NCBI RefSeq assembly: GCF_002968635.1
Contig: NZ_PVBN01000005.1
Span: 310,001 to 374,000, forward strand
DNA from: Neorhizobium alkalisoli
GTDB lineage: Bacteria; Pseudomonadota; Alphaproteobacteria; Rhizobiales; Rhizobiaceae
DNA: 64,000 bases
Reading direction: 5' to 3'
Part shown: positions 19,160 through 29,005 of the stretch, in pieces
Position numbering within the stretch: position 1 is the stretch's first letter
Layout of the letters: each line of letters opens with the position of its first letter
Program-made: the position numbers and the translations under genes
Notes under the pieces: generated by a model
Seen by the model: only the letters and a program-made list of their open reading frames with translations
Told to the model about the DNA's origin: nothing
Databases searched by the model: none

Positions 19160-19492
19160 TTTGCCTCACCTTCCAGCCCTCGTGGGGCTCTCACCTGCCG
19201 AAATTCGGGCGATAAACTCGCCTGCATTTTTTTGGGACACTGCCACACCAGAAAGTCGTGGCATGGATTTGCCCTGCGCAGGGACCGATCTTTGGGTGAA
19301 GGGGTTAATTCCGACGAAACAGATCGCCGGTTTTGCCACTTGTAGTTAATTTTCTGTCCAGAGAATGAATGCAAATTACAACTTATTATTATTATGCCGC
19401 GAGATTTCGCCACGGGCCATTAACATCCCATTAACGATGCAAGCCCAGAGTTTCGCGAGTATTTCAGCTGTTACAGATTATATTGAGGTCAG
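19160..19492. other. Divergent intergenic region of the chemosensory cluster
   Basis: This 333-nt gap must hold promoters for the soluble receptor-like gene (-) and the STAS-cheY operon (+). It is AT-rich at about 19335-19400, including a TTATTATTATTATG run, and again just before 19493 (TTATATTGAGG). I found no confident -35/-10 pair, no sigma-54 signature and no small ORF with similarity. Confidence 0.45.
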
Positions 19493-19822
19493 ATGTCTCT
19501 CGCCGATTTTAAGGAAGATTGCTTTCAGCTGCCACCGAACCTGACGGTACGTGCGATAGGTACGGTCCGGCAGGAAATGCTCCAGCTGATCGACAAGCAC
19601 AAATCCACAACTATTGCGATTACGGGTGACTGTCAGGTGGACATCAGCTTTGTCCAGCTCATGGAAGCTGCGCGCATCTACGCCGGCTCCGCCGGAAAAA
19701 ACATCGCGCTCGCCGAGCCCGCAAACGGCCCGCTGCTCGATGTCCTGAAACGCAGTGGCTTTCTGGAAGGAATGTCCGCTGACGATGCAAAATTCTGGCT
19801 TCATCAAGGGGGAATTCAATGA
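19493..19822 (+). CDS. STAS-domain protein of the chemosensory operon
   Basis: The 109-residue protein has the alternating strand/helix pattern of a STAS (anti-sigma antagonist-like) domain: TVRAIGTVRQEMLQLID, TTIAITGDCQVDISFVQLM, NIALAEPANGPLLDVLKRSG. At the usual phosphorylation loop it reads VDISFVQ, keeping one Ser in place of the classical DSSG. STAS proteins form partner-switch complexes; a link to CheA or receptor control is inferred from the operon only. The ATG at 19493 has GAGG upstream. Its stop overlaps the cheY start (ATGA), so translation is coupled. Confidence 0.7.
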   Translation: MSLADFKEDCFQLPPNLTVRAIGTVRQEMLQLIDKHKSTTIAITGDCQVDISFVQLMEAARIYAGSAGKNIALAEPANGPLLDVLKRSGFLEGMSADDAKFWLHQGGIQ

Positions 19823-20187
19823 GCGCCAGTATCCTCACGGTCGATGACTCCGCCAGTATCCGGCTGACGACGCGCGTTGCTCTCAGCAATGCGGGTTACC
19901 AAATCACCGAAGCCGTGGACGGCATGGACGGGATCGCCAAGCTCAATGCCGGCCAATTCGATCTGATCGTTACCGACCTCAATATGCCGAACATGGACGG
20001 CCTGACGATGATCCGCGAGTTGCGCAAGATGCCGGCTCACATGGGGGTCCCGGTGATCTTCCTGACGACGGAATCCGACAACGACATGAAGCAGCAGGCC
20101 AAGGCCGCTGGCGCCACCGGCTGGCTGACAAAGCCTTTCGACCCGGAGAGCCTCGTGAAAATCGTCCGAAAGGTGCTTGGCAAATGA
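19819..20187 (+). CDS. cheY: CheY-type single-domain response regulator
   Basis: The 122-residue receiver domain has all catalytic positions: Asp9/Asp10 (VDDSAS), phosphoacceptor Asp53 (VTDLNMPNMDG), Thr83/Thr84 and Lys105 (WLTKPF). There is no output domain. It would be phosphorylated by the CheA encoded next to it. ATGA overlaps join it to the STAS gene and to cheA. Its output target (flagellar motor or something else) is not shown by the window, which has no flagellar genes. Confidence 0.9.
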   Translation: MSASILTVDDSASIRLTTRVALSNAGYQITEAVDGMDGIAKLNAGQFDLIVTDLNMPNMDGLTMIRELRKMPAHMGVPVIFLTTESDNDMKQQAKAAGATGWLTKPFDPESLVKIVRKVLGK

Positions 20188-22199
20188 GCTTTCCTGATCC
20201 TATCGCGGTTTTCAGAACGGAAGCGGCCGAGCTTCTGGAGCAGATCGAGGCGGGCCTTCTCGACCTGAACGTAAACCTCGGCGACAAGGATCAGATAGAC
20301 GCGGTCTTCCGCGGTCTCCACACATTGAAGGGCTCCGGAGCCATGTTCGGCTTCGAGGCCCTCGCCGCCTTTACCCATCACTGCGAAACGGCCTTCGATC
20401 GCGTCCGCAAGGGTGAAGTGCCGGCAACCCAGGCACTGGTCACCGCCGTTCTTGAAGCGAAGGACCACATGCGGGCCCTGGTGGAAACACCGGCCGGCGA
20501 CCATGAGGCAACCAGCGAAGCGCTGCTCGCAAACCTGAGGGCGGCCGTCGACGGCGCGAAAAGTCCGGGCGTACATCAGGCCGCGGCCCCTGCGCAGACT
20601 CTCTTCAAGATCCGCTTCAGCCTGCCGCAGAATGCGATGGCGAACGGCACCAATCCCCTTCCGTTGCTTGACGAGTTGCGCGAGCTTGGCGAGTGCACGA
20701 TCGTCGCCGACCGGTCCGCCATTCCGTCACTCGATCTTCTCTCACCCACGGATCTCCATATCTCCTGGAATGTGGAACTGCTGACGTCCCAGCCCCGCTC
20801 GGCGATCGAGGATGTCTTCATCTTCGTCATGGACGACATGCGGCTCGAAATCACGGTGGTCGAGGCCGTCACTGCCGCGGCAAAATCCCCGGAAAAGCCG
20901 GCGACACCGATCCAGGCGGCCGAGCCAGTCGCAGCGGAGCCGGCGCCCGTCACCGTCTCAGCCCCGCGCGTACCAGCACCCATGACTGCCGCTCCGGCCC
21001 CAACCGATGCCAAGGCCAACAAGGCCTCCGAAAATGTCCGCGTGCCGGCGGAAAAACTCGACGAACTGATGGATCGGGTCGGGGAGCTGGTCATCGCCCA
21101 GTCCCGCCTCAGCCAGCTTGCGGGCGGCAGCGGCGATCTGCAGCTGCGCGCCGTCTCGGAAGACGTGGAGCGCCTCTCCGGGGAACTCCGGGATACCATG
21201 ATGGTGCTGCGCATGGTGCCCGTCACGCAGCTCTTCGGCCGGTTTCGCCGCCTTGTGCATGACCTTTCCCATGAAACCGGGAAGATGATCGAGCTCGTCA
21301 CCGAGGGTGAAAGCACCGAAGTCGACAAAAGCGTCATCGAACGGCTCGCGGATCCGCTCGTCCATCTTGTCCGCAATTCCTGTGATCACGGGCTCGAAAC
21401 GCCGGATGAACGCCGTGCTGCGGGCAAACCTCAGGCAGGCCGGATCATGCTCTCCGCCCGCCAGCAGGCCGGCGAGGTCATCATCACCATCAAGGACGAC
21501 GGTCGCGGCATCAACCGGGAGCGCGTGCGGGCGAAAGCGGAAGCATCCGGCCTCATCCAGCCGAACGCGAACCTTACCGATCAGGAACTCTATCAGCTTA
21601 TCTTCCAGCCGGGCTTTTCGACGGCCCAGCAGGTCACCAACCTCTCCGGCCGCGGCGTCGGCATGGACGTGGTCAAGCGGACCATTGATGCACTGCGCGG
21701 CACGATCAACGTGATCAGCCATCCGGGCGAAGGCTCCGAAATCTCGCTCGCAATCCCTCTGACGCTGGCGATCATCGACGGCCTGCTCGTCCGTGTCGGC
21801 GCCGGCAGATACGTCATTCCTCTCTCGGCCGTCGAAGAATGCCTGGAACTGTCGATCGAGGAAGACATGCGTTCGCGCGGACGCAGCTTCATCTCGCTGC
21901 GCGACAGCCTGGTGCCTTTCCTCCGGCTCCGCGATCTCTTCCGCACGGGCACCAAGCCCGATCCTTTCCAGAAAGTGGTGGTCATTTCGACCGGCTCGGA
22001 ACGTGTGGGCCTGGTGGTCGACCAGATCATCGGCGACCATCAGACCGTCATCAAGGCCATGTCCAAACTGCACCACGACGTCGCAACCTTCTCCGGCGCA
22101 ACCATCCTCGGCGACGGTGACGTGGCGCTGATCCTCGACGTCGGACACCTGGTGGCGGAAGGACAACAACAGGAGGCGCATCTGCGGGCGGCGGGATGA
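20184..22199 (+). CDS. cheA: Chemotaxis histidine kinase CheA
   Basis: The 671-residue kinase has P1 with phosphorylatable His46 (GLHTLKGSG), a middle region ending in a Pro/Ala-rich linker (about residues 230-275), the P3 dimerisation domain (LDELMDRVGELVIAQSRL), the P4 kinase domain with N box (VRNSCDHGLETP), G1 (DDGRGINRERV) and G2 (LSGRGVGMDVVKR), and a C-terminal CheW-like P5. It couples to receptors through CheW and phosphorylates CheY and CheB. It overlaps cheY and cheW by 4 nt at each end. Only one receiver-binding-type region is recognisable between P1 and P3. Confidence 0.95.
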   Translation: MSFPDPIAVFRTEAAELLEQIEAGLLDLNVNLGDKDQIDAVFRGLHTLKGSGAMFGFEALAAFTHHCETAFDRVRKGEVPATQALVTAVLEAKDHMRALVETPAGDHEATSEALLANLRAAVDGAKSPGVHQAAAPAQTLFKIRFSLPQNAMANGTNPLPLLDELRELGECTIVADRSAIPSLDLLSPTDLHISWNVELLTSQPRSAIEDVFIFVMDDMRLEITVVEAVTAAAKSPEKPATPIQAAEPVAAEPAPVTVSAPRVPAPMTAAPAPTDAKANKASENVRVPAEKLDELMDRVGELVIAQSRLSQLAGGSGDLQLRAVSEDVERLSGELRDTMMVLRMVPVTQLFGRFRRLVHDLSHETGKMIELVTEGESTEVDKSVIERLADPLVHLVRNSCDHGLETPDERRAAGKPQAGRIMLSARQQAGEVIITIKDDGRGINRERVRAKAEASGLIQPNANLTDQELYQLIFQPGFSTAQQVTNLSGRGVGMDVVKRTIDALRGTINVISHPGEGSEISLAIPLTLAIIDGLLVRVGAGRYVIPLSAVEECLELSIEEDMRSRGRSFISLRDSLVPFLRLRDLFRTGTKPDPFQKVVVISTGSERVGLVVDQIIGDHQTVIKAMSKLHHDVATFSGATILGDGDVALILDVGHLVAEGQQQEAHLRAAG

Positions 22200-22723
22200 A
22201 CGAAGCAGTCAGAAAGATTTCGAAAGACCTTTGGAACGGCCGTGACGAGCTGGAAGTCCTCACATTCGACATCGCCGGCGAGATGTTCGCGCTGGAAGCC
22301 GTGATCGTACAGGAAATCCTGGATCTCCTGCCCGAGACCGTGGTGCCGGGGGCCAAGGCCTTCGTCGGCTGCGTGATCAATTTTCGCGGCAAGGTAATCC
22401 CGCTCGCCGACATACGGCTCGCTTTCGGTATGGAAGCGACGAAACCGACGATCGACAGCCGCATCATCGTCATCGCGATCAACATCGACGGCGAACCTGT
22501 TCTTGCGGGCATCCGCACGGACAAGGTGCACGAGGTGACGACACTCCTTCGTGCTGCGGGCGAGCCGCCGCCGAGTGTCGGAATGCGCTGGCGGCCGGAC
22601 TTCATCGAATGCCTTGTGAAGCGAGGGACGGAATTCATCATCGTCCCCAATCTCAACGCGATTTTTGCCGCCGAGGCAGATCGCACCGGTTCATCCATCT
22701 CCCACGGCTCAGCACAAAGGTGA
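22196..22723 (+). CDS. cheW: CheW-type coupling protein, first copy
   Basis: The 175-residue protein is a single CheW domain: [24 protein letters not shown] near residue 16, a ligand-like [19 protein letters not shown] near 60, and the C-terminal conserved block near [11 protein letters not shown]. It links receptors to CheA. It overlaps cheA by 4 nt and ends 4 nt before the first receptor gene. The cluster has a second, divergent CheW at 28469, so receptor arrays may be coupled by two adaptors. Confidence 0.9.
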   Translation: MNEAVRKISKDLWNGRDELEVLTFDIAGEMFALEAVIVQEILDLLPETVVPGAKAFVGCVINFRGKVIPLADIRLAFGMEATKPTIDSRIIVIAINIDGEPVLAGIRTDKVHEVTTLLRAAGEPPPSVGMRWRPDFIECLVKRGTEFIIVPNLNAIFAAEADRTGSSISHGSAQR

Positions 22724-22727
22724 GACC

Positions 22728-24428
22728 ATGAAATTCACGATCAAACTCAAGCTGGGCTTGGCCTTTGCCGTCATGATCGTCCTGTTGCTTGCAACGGCGA
22801 TCTACGGGGTTACGAGTCTCTCCGAGCTGAACAATGCGATGACGCAGATGTCCAACGGACCTGTCGCTCGCCTTGAGCTCGCCCAAAGGATCAGCGTGGC
22901 GCAGCTCCAAAGCATCCGTCAGCAGAAGAACCTGATCGCCGCCACGACTCCGGCGGAGATCGATGGGGCGCGCGAGAAGGGTGACGCAGCACGCGCCGAG
23001 TTGAAAAGCGCACTGGACAAAGCGCTGAGCATCGCCACGGAGCAAGGGAAGCCGCGCTGGCTGAAGATCCAGGAATTCGCCGCCAAGGCGGACGCCGCCG
23101 ATGACCGCATTCGCACATCCATCCAGGCAGGAGCAGTGGATCAGGCCCAGCGCCTGTCGGTTACCGAAGCGCGCGAGGCCGCCAACGGACTGGACGCGGC
23201 CGTCGACGAGCTCGTGGCGCTGTCGAAGCAACAGCTAAGCGATGCCAATGCCGAGACCGACGTCCTTTACGAAACGACGCGAAACCTTATGGTTGGCGTT
23301 GCGGCGATTGCGGTCATGATCGCCTTGTTCGCCGCCATCTGGATCTCGATAACGATCAGCCGCGGCCTCGCCCGAGCCACCGCAGGTGTGCGCAACGTCG
23401 CAGAGGGTGACCTTACCCGCACGGTTGAGATCTCCACCAAGGACGAAATCGGCGACCTGCTTGGCCATGTAAACGTCATGATCGAACGCCTGCGCGGTGT
23501 TGTCGGCGACGCTCTGGCCGCTTCGACCAATGTCTCCTCGGGCAGCCAGGAGCTTTCGGCAAGTTCTGAAACCCTGTCGCAGGGCGCAACCGAACAGGCA
23601 TCTTCGGCCGAAGAGGCGTCCGCCTCGATGGAGCAGATGGCCGCCAACATCAAGCAGAACGCCGATAACGCCGCCCAGACCGAAAAGATCGCCCGTCAGT
23701 CATCGCGCGACGCCGAAGCCTCCGGTCAGGCCGTCAACCGCGCCGTCGGTGCGATGCGCACGATCGCCGAAAAGATCTCGATCGTGCAGGAAATAGCCCG
23801 CCAGACCGACCTTCTGGCGCTGAACGCCGCCGTCGAGGCCGCCCGTGCCGGCGAACACGGCAAGGGATTTGCGGTGGTCGCTTCGGAAGTGCGGAAACTT
23901 GCCGAACGCAGCCAGGCTGCGGCTGCGGAAATCAGCGCGCTTTCGGGCGAAACGGTGCAGGTTGCGACCGACGCCGGCGAGATGCTCAACAAGCTGGTCC
24001 CGGATATCCAGAAGACCGCCGAACTGGTGTCGGAAATCTCCGCCGCCTGCCGCGAGCAGGATATCGGTGCGGCCCAGATCAACGAGGCGATCCAGCAGCT
24101 CGACAAGGTGACCCAGCAGAATGCCGGCGCATCCGAAGAGATGTCTGCCACCTCGGAAGAACTTGCCGCACAAGCCGAGGAGCTGCAGGCATCGATCGCC
24201 TTCTTCAAGGTCGACCAGACCGCGGGCAACAAGCTGCCAAAGCGGAATGCACCCGTTTCCAGCAACAAGCCTGCCGTCAGGCCCGCGCAGGCGAACCGCC
24301 CGGCGCCGCGCCAGTTCAAGCAGGACCATTCGGTGGTCGGCCAGCAGGCTCGCGCCAAGGGTTTTGCCCTCGACATGTCGATGGGCGGGCCGGACTCCGA
24401 CGACGCGGATTTTCGCGAAAGCGCCTAA
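22728..24428 (+). CDS. Methyl-accepting chemotaxis protein 1 (one HAMP unit)
   Basis: The 566-residue receptor has TM1 (about 8-30), a ~155-residue periplasmic four-helix-bundle-like sensor, TM2 (188-209), one HAMP domain (about 210-257) and a cytoplasmic signalling domain whose tip reads [20 protein letters not shown]. The C-terminus is a variable linker and then the tail [21 protein letters not shown]. The ATG at 22728 fits the membrane topology. It is the first of three tandem paralogues in the operon. The ligand is unknown. Confidence 0.92.
   Translation: MKFTIKLKLGLAFAVMIVLLLATAIYGVTSLSELNNAMTQMSNGPVARLELAQRISVAQLQSIRQQKNLIAATTPAEIDGAREKGDAARAELKSALDKALSIATEQGKPRWLKIQEFAAKADAADDRIRTSIQAGAVDQAQRLSVTEAREAANGLDAAVDELVALSKQQLSDANAETDVLYETTRNLMVGVAAIAVMIALFAAIWISITISRGLARATAGVRNVAEGDLTRTVEISTKDEIGDLLGHVNVMIERLRGVVGDALAASTNVSSGSQELSASSETLSQGATEQASSAEEASASMEQMAANIKQNADNAAQTEKIARQSSRDAEASGQAVNRAVGAMRTIAEKISIVQEIARQTDLLALNAAVEAARAGEHGKGFAVVASEVRKLAERSQAAAAEISALSGETVQVATDAGEMLNKLVPDIQKTAELVSEISAACREQDIGAAQINEAIQQLDKVTQQNAGASEEMSATSEELAAQAEELQASIAFFKVDQTAGNKLPKRNAPVSSNKPAVRPAQANRPAPRQFKQDHSVVGQQARAKGFALDMSMGGPDSDDADFRESA
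23482..24216 (+). repeat. Near-identical MCP signalling cassette, copy 1
   Basis: About 730 nt of receptor gene 1 (residues ~252 to 496) is repeated with only scattered, mostly silent changes in receptor genes 2 and 3. The repeat ends at the shared GTCGACC in the codons for AFFKVD. Confidence 0.8.
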
Positions 24429-24449
24429 GGGCGCCTGAAGAGAACAAGA

Positions 24450-24514
24450 CCCTGGGCTTCGGCCCAGGGGACCGTCGTCGCGTGTATGCGGCGACGTCGT
24501 GCCGGTTCGCCGGC
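24450..24514 (+). promoter_or_regulatory. Three consecutive hairpins between receptor genes 1 and 2
   Basis: Hairpin A: 8-bp stem, arms 24450-24457 and 24462-24469, loop TTCG. Hairpin B: arms 24474-24481 and 24488-24495 (8 pairs, one G-U), loop 6 nt. Hairpin C: GCCGG-TTCG-CCGGC, 24501-24514. Two of them have UUCG tetraloops. No T tract follows, so these are more likely mRNA-stability or processing structures than terminators. Confidence 0.6.
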
Positions 24515-24614
24515 CTGCAGAGGGTGAATGTATCTGCCTGACTGCGCTTGCAAAGCTACCATCTCCGGATGGAGCAGATTTGTTATCGCATTGCAATCGA
24601 GGGACACGATACCC

Positions 24615-26438
24615 ATGCGCTTCACCATTAAGCTCAAACTCGCGATCGCCTTTGGCCTGGTGATATTGATGTCGGTCGGCATGGCCGTTCTGGCGATCAT
24701 CAACCTTTCCTCGCTCAATTCCTCGATCACCAGCCTTGTCCAGGGTCCAGCAAGCCATCTTGAGAGCCTGAATGCGCTTTCGACTTCGCTAGCAAACACG
24801 ATCCGCGGTGAGAAGAACGCCATACTGAATAACGATCCGGCGAAGATCAGCACATACCGTCAGAATGTCGAATTGGCTCGCAAGGAGATCGAAGAGACCC
24901 TGGCCGAATTCGAAAAGACGACTGATCCTCAACTGCGCTCCAAGATCGGGGAGATCCGGTCAGTCTATCCTTCGTTCGTCGCCTTGCAGAATGATGTGCT
25001 GACTCTCGCTACCCAGAATACTACCGAGAGCAACCAGCGCGCCGGCGAGATTTCGATGACCGAGGGCGCTGCCCTGGTCAACCGCCTGCTCACGCTGATG
25101 TCGGACCTGACGGGTCTTATTAAGACCGATCTGCATGCCACGGACGAAGCCACCAACGAACAGTACTCCAACTCGAGGAACCTGCTCATCGGCATGGGTA
25201 TCGGACTTGTCGTGTTCTCGTTCCTTGTCGCTCTGTGGATCGCCCTTGGGATCAGCTCCGGCCTTCGAAAGATCATGGGTGTCGCCAACGCCGTCTCCAT
25301 CGGCGACCTCAACCAGAATGTCGAGATCAAGACGAATGACGAAATCAAGGATCTCGTCGATACGATCAATGTGATGACGGCCAACCTTCGCAATACCGCG
25401 AACATCGCCGATCAGATTGCCAATGGCGACCTGATGGTTTCGCCGAAGCCGCTTTCCGACAAGGATATTCTTGGTTTGGCGCTCCAGAGCATGGTGGAGC
25501 GCCTGCGCGGTGTCGTCGCCGACGCGCTGGCCGCTTCGACCAATGTCTCTTCAGGCAGCCAGGAACTTTCGGCAAGTTCGGAAACCCTGTCGCAGGGCGC
25601 CACCGAACAGGCATCGTCCGCCGAAGAGGCCTCCGCCTCGATGGAGCAGATGGCGGCCAACATCAAGCAGAACGCCGACAACGCCGCCCAGACGGAAAAG
25701 ATCGCCCGTCAGTCGTCGCGCGACGCCGAAGCCTCCGGTCAGGCCGTCAACCGCGCCGTCGGTGCGATGCGCACGATCGCCGAAAAGATCTCGATCGTGC
25801 AGGAAATCGCCCGCCAGACCGACCTTCTGGCGCTGAACGCCGCCGTCGAGGCCGCCCGTGCCGGCGAACACGGCAAAGGATTTGCAGTGGTCGCTTCGGA
25901 AGTGCGGAAACTTGCCGAACGCAGCCAGGCTGCGGCTGCGGAAATCAGCGCGCTTTCGGGCGAAACGGTGCAGGTGGCGACGGACGCCGGCGAGATGCTC
26001 AACAAGCTGGTCCCGGATATTCAGAAGACCGCCGAACTGGTGTCGGAAATCTCCGCCGCCTGCCGCGAGCAGGATATCGGTGCGGCCCAGATCAACGAGG
26101 CGATCCAGCAGCTCGACAAGGTGACCCAACAGAATGCCGGTGCGTCCGAAGAGATGTCTGCCACCTCGGAAGAACTTGCAGCTCAGGCCGAGGAGCTGCA
26201 GGCATCGATCGCCTTCTTCAAGGTCGACCGCGCTGGGTCGGCGAGAGACAGGGCACAGACTGCTGCACGGGCTTCCGGAACATCGAGAGCGGCGCCGAAG
26301 CCCGCTGGCAAGGCTGCCGGCGCGCAGCGGACCGAGCATTCGGTTCTGGCCCAGCAGGCTCGCGCCAAGGGCTTTGCCCTCGATCTTTCCATGGGTGGGC
26401 CGGATTCCGACGACCACGACTTCAGAGAGAGCGCATGA
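24615..26438 (+). CDS. Methyl-accepting chemotaxis protein 2 (two HAMP units)
   Basis: The 607-residue receptor has TM1 (about 8-30), a periplasmic helical sensor of about 155 residues, TM2 (190-211), a first HAMP (about 212-260) and then directly a second HAMP-like unit (261-301, [21 protein letters not shown] begins it). The signalling domain is nearly identical to receptor 1, and the C-terminal tail is [21 protein letters not shown]. The start at 24615 ([13 protein letters not shown]) matches the N-termini of its two paralogues. The sensor domain differs from receptor 1, so the ligands probably differ. Confidence 0.92.
   Translation: MRFTIKLKLAIAFGLVILMSVGMAVLAIINLSSLNSSITSLVQGPASHLESLNALSTSLANTIRGEKNAILNNDPAKISTYRQNVELARKEIEETLAEFEKTTDPQLRSKIGEIRSVYPSFVALQNDVLTLATQNTTESNQRAGEISMTEGAALVNRLLTLMSDLTGLIKTDLHATDEATNEQYSNSRNLLIGMGIGLVVFSFLVALWIALGISSGLRKIMGVANAVSIGDLNQNVEIKTNDEIKDLVDTINVMTANLRNTANIADQIANGDLMVSPKPLSDKDILGLALQSMVERLRGVVADALAASTNVSSGSQELSASSETLSQGATEQASSAEEASASMEQMAANIKQNADNAAQTEKIARQSSRDAEASGQAVNRAVGAMRTIAEKISIVQEIARQTDLLALNAAVEAARAGEHGKGFAVVASEVRKLAERSQAAAAEISALSGETVQVATDAGEMLNKLVPDIQKTAELVSEISAACREQDIGAAQINEAIQQLDKVTQQNAGASEEMSATSEELAAQAEELQASIAFFKVDRAGSARDRAQTAARASGTSRAAPKPAGKAAGAQRTEHSVLAQQARAKGFALDLSMGGPDSDDHDFRESA
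25495..26229 (+). repeat. Near-identical MCP signalling cassette, copy 2
   Basis: Second copy of the direct repeat, in receptor gene 2. The periplasmic sensor codons outside the cassette are clearly diverged from the other copies. Confidence 0.8.
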
Positions 26439-26458
26439 CGCGGATCAAGGCTGGCGAA

Positions 26459-26478
26459 GCGGGCGGACATCCGCCCGC
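26459..26478 (+). promoter_or_regulatory. Strong hairpin between receptor genes 2 and 3
   Basis: A perfect inverted repeat (GCGGGCGGA, CA, TCCGCCCGC) forms an 8-9 bp GC stem 69 nt before the third receptor start. It has no T tract, like the hairpins in the preceding inter-receptor gap. Confidence 0.6.
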
Positions 26479-26546
26479 CGACCTTCAACGACTTACGATC
26501 CAGCGGCAAGGCCCGCATCCGAGAGACATCTCAAGGGAAACGACAG

Positions 26547-28469
26547 ATGCGTTTTACCATTAAGCTGAAATTGGGTTTGGCCTTCGGCCTGACAATCACT
26601 CTGCTGGCAATAACCGCGGGATACGGCGTCTTCAGCCTTTCCAAGCTAAACGCCTCGGCAACCGGCGCGGTTCAGGGACCTGCGCTGCGGCTGGAACGCG
26701 CTCAGGATCTGGCCAATCTGCAACTGCGCATCGCGCAGTCGCAGATGAGTATGGCAACGGCTGAAAGCCCCGCAGCCGCGGTCAAGATTGCCTTGGCCAG
26801 TGACCAGTACCGGAGCGAGTATCTCGAAAAGCTGACCTGGTTGAGGGGCGCGGTAACAACCGAGGCCAGCAAGAAGGGCCTCGATGATATTCGCGGCATG
26901 TCCGAACGTCTTTTTTCGGTCGATGACACAATTCGCGAGCTCGCTACCACGGGCAAGAGCGATGACGCGTTGCGGCTGGCGCTTGGTGACGGAAGCGCGA
27001 TGATCAACGAGATCACCAAGGCGCTGGATGCGCGCGTTGCCTCCAGTAAGAATCTCATGATCCAGGCGGCCAGCGATATCGACGAAAGCTATGCCGTTAC
27101 GCGGAACCTGATTTTGGCGATGGCCAGCGCCGCGCTTGTCGTCGCGATTGCCGCGGCCCTTTGGATCGCGTTCGGCATCAATGGCAATTTACGCAGGATC
27201 AAAACCGCCGTCAGCGCGGTTTCCGTTGGCGATCTCAACCAGGAGGTCGCGATCAAGACAAACGACGAAATCAAGGATCTGGTCGATACGATCAACGTGA
27301 TGACGACAAACCTGCGCAACACCGCAGCGATTGCCGATCGTATCGCCGCGGGCGATCTGACGGTGGAGGTAAAGCCGCTTTCCGACAAGGATGTGCTGGG
27401 GCTGGCGATGCAGAGCATGGTCGCCAACCTGCGTGTCACTGCCCATGTGGCGGATCAGATCGCCAATGGCGACCTGATGGTTTCGCCGAAGCCGCTCTCC
27501 GACAAGGATGTGCTGGGCATCGCATTGCAGAGCATGGTGGAGCGTCTTCGCGGTGTCGTCGGCGACGCTCTGGCCGCCTCCACCAACGTCTCTTCAGGCA
27601 GCCAGGAACTGTCGTCGAGCTCAGAGCAGCTCAGCCAGGGCGCAACGGAACAGGCGTCGTCCGCCGAAGAGGCTTCCGCCTCGATGGAGCAGATGGCTGC
27701 GAACATCAAGCAGAACGCCGACAATGCCGCACAAACCGAAAAGATCGCCCGCCAGTCGTCCCGCGATGCCGAAGCCTCCGGCCAGGCCGTCAACCGCGCT
27801 GTCGGTGCCATGCGGACGATCGCCGAAAAGATTTCGATCGTACAGGAAATCGCCCGCCAGACCGACCTTCTGGCGCTGAACGCCGCCGTCGAGGCGGCCC
27901 GTGCCGGCGAGCACGGCAAGGGATTTGCAGTGGTCGCTTCGGAGGTCCGAAAACTTGCCGAGCGGTCCCAGGCCGCAGCTGCGGAAATCAGCGCTCTTTC
28001 CGGTCAAACGGTGCAGGTGGCGACGGAAGCCGGCGAGATGCTCAACAGGTTGGTCCCGGATATCCAGAAGACCGCCGAACTGGTGTCGGAAATCTCCGCC
28101 GCATGCCGCGAGCAGGATATCGGTGCAGCCCAGATCAGCGATGCGATCCAGCAGCTTGATCGGGTGACGCAGCAAAATGCCGGTGCTTCCGAAGAGATGT
28201 CTGCCACCTCGGAAGAACTTGCAGCTCAGGCCGAGGAACTGCAGGCATCGATCGCCTTCTTCAAGGTCGACCGCGCCGGTTCGATACCGCGAAGCCAGAT
28301 CGCCGCTCCCAAGCTGGGCCCGGCGAAATCCTCGGCGCACAAGAACTACACCTCACGGGCGGCTGAACAATCGGTGACGGCGCAGCAGGCCCGCGCCAAG
28401 GGTTTTGCCCTCGACCTGTCAATGGGCGGGCCGGACTCGGATGACGATGATTTCAGGGAGCGTGCATAA
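26547..28469 (+). CDS. Methyl-accepting chemotaxis protein 3 (three HAMP units)
   Basis: The 640-residue receptor has TM1 (about 8-30), a periplasmic helical sensor, TM2 (188-209), and three HAMP-like units in series: 210-258, 259-298 ([15 protein letters not shown]-like) and 299-338 ([19 protein letters not shown]). A standard signalling domain follows, with the tail [21 protein letters not shown]. Units 2 and 3 are similar to each other and to unit 2 of receptor 2, so they arose by internal duplication. The stop overlaps the second cheW by one base (TAATG). Confidence 0.92.
   Translation: MRFTIKLKLGLAFGLTITLLAITAGYGVFSLSKLNASATGAVQGPALRLERAQDLANLQLRIAQSQMSMATAESPAAAVKIALASDQYRSEYLEKLTWLRGAVTTEASKKGLDDIRGMSERLFSVDDTIRELATTGKSDDALRLALGDGSAMINEITKALDARVASSKNLMIQAASDIDESYAVTRNLILAMASAALVVAIAAALWIAFGINGNLRRIKTAVSAVSVGDLNQEVAIKTNDEIKDLVDTINVMTTNLRNTAAIADRIAAGDLTVEVKPLSDKDVLGLAMQSMVANLRVTAHVADQIANGDLMVSPKPLSDKDVLGIALQSMVERLRGVVGDALAASTNVSSGSQELSSSSEQLSQGATEQASSAEEASASMEQMAANIKQNADNAAQTEKIARQSSRDAEASGQAVNRAVGAMRTIAEKISIVQEIARQTDLLALNAAVEAARAGEHGKGFAVVASEVRKLAERSQAAAAEISALSGQTVQVATEAGEMLNRLVPDIQKTAELVSEISAACREQDIGAAQISDAIQQLDRVTQQNAGASEEMSATSEELAAQAEELQASIAFFKVDRAGSIPRSQIAAPKLGPAKSSAHKNYTSRAAEQSVTAQQARAKGFALDLSMGGPDSDDDDFRERA
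27537..28272 (+). repeat. Near-identical MCP signalling cassette, copy 3
   Basis: Third copy, in receptor gene 3. It is the most diverged of the three (for example [10 protein letters not shown] instead of [10 protein letters not shown], and [10 protein letters not shown] instead of [10 protein letters not shown]). Confidence 0.8.
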
Positions 28470-28960
28470 TGGCTGCAATATCTTCCGAAGCGCAATTCGT
28501 AACCTTCGCCCTCGGCGATGAGCTTTTCGCGGTCCCTGTGGAAGTGGTCCGCGAGATCCTCGACCACGAGGAACCGTTCAAGATCCCGCATGGCCCGGAA
28601 TACCTTCTGGGGCTGCGCGATGTGCGGGGCCAGGGTGTCCCCGTCATCGATCTTCGCCTGCGTCTCGGCATGTCGAGGACCGTCAAGACGCCGCATACGC
28701 GGATCCTGGTGCTCGACGTGCCTGTCGGCGGTCGCGTTCTGGCCCTCGGCCTCGTCGCAGACCGGGTTTTCGAAGTCGTGCCGTTCCGCGACGAACAGAT
28801 AGAGTCCGCCCCGGATATCGGCGTGCGCTGGCGCTCGGACTATATCGCGGGCGTCGTGCGGCGGGACGGCGGCTTCGTCGTCATCGTCGATCTTGCGCGA
28901 CTGTTTTCGGATTCCGGTTCGGCCCTCGCCGATGTCGGCCCGCAGACTCAAGTCGCGTAA
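28469..28960 (+). CDS. cheW: CheW-type coupling protein, second copy
   Basis: The 163-residue single CheW domain (FVTFALGDELFAVPVEVVREIL, then LGLRDVRGQGVPVIDLRLRLG and GFVVIVDLARLF) differs clearly from the CheW at 22196. It starts within the stop codon of receptor 3, so its translation is coupled to that gene. Two CheW types in one cluster are common in accessory che systems of alphaproteobacteria. Confidence 0.9.
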   Translation: MAAISSEAQFVTFALGDELFAVPVEVVREILDHEEPFKIPHGPEYLLGLRDVRGQGVPVIDLRLRLGMSRTVKTPHTRILVLDVPVGGRVLALGLVADRVFEVVPFRDEQIESAPDIGVRWRSDYIAGVVRRDGGFVVIVDLARLFSDSGSALADVGPQTQVA

Positions 28961-29005
28961 GAACAGGAACGCGGACCTGAAAGGCAACATGACGGGGGTG
29001 AACGC

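Noticed and set aside
24450-24514. Intrinsic terminator splitting the receptor operon
   Set aside because: Stems are strong but there is no T tract, and the next receptor continues the same gene series.
23482-28272. The repeated receptor cassettes as a mobile element or CRISPR-like array
   Set aside because: They are in-frame coding paralogues with no terminal repeats, transposase or spacers.
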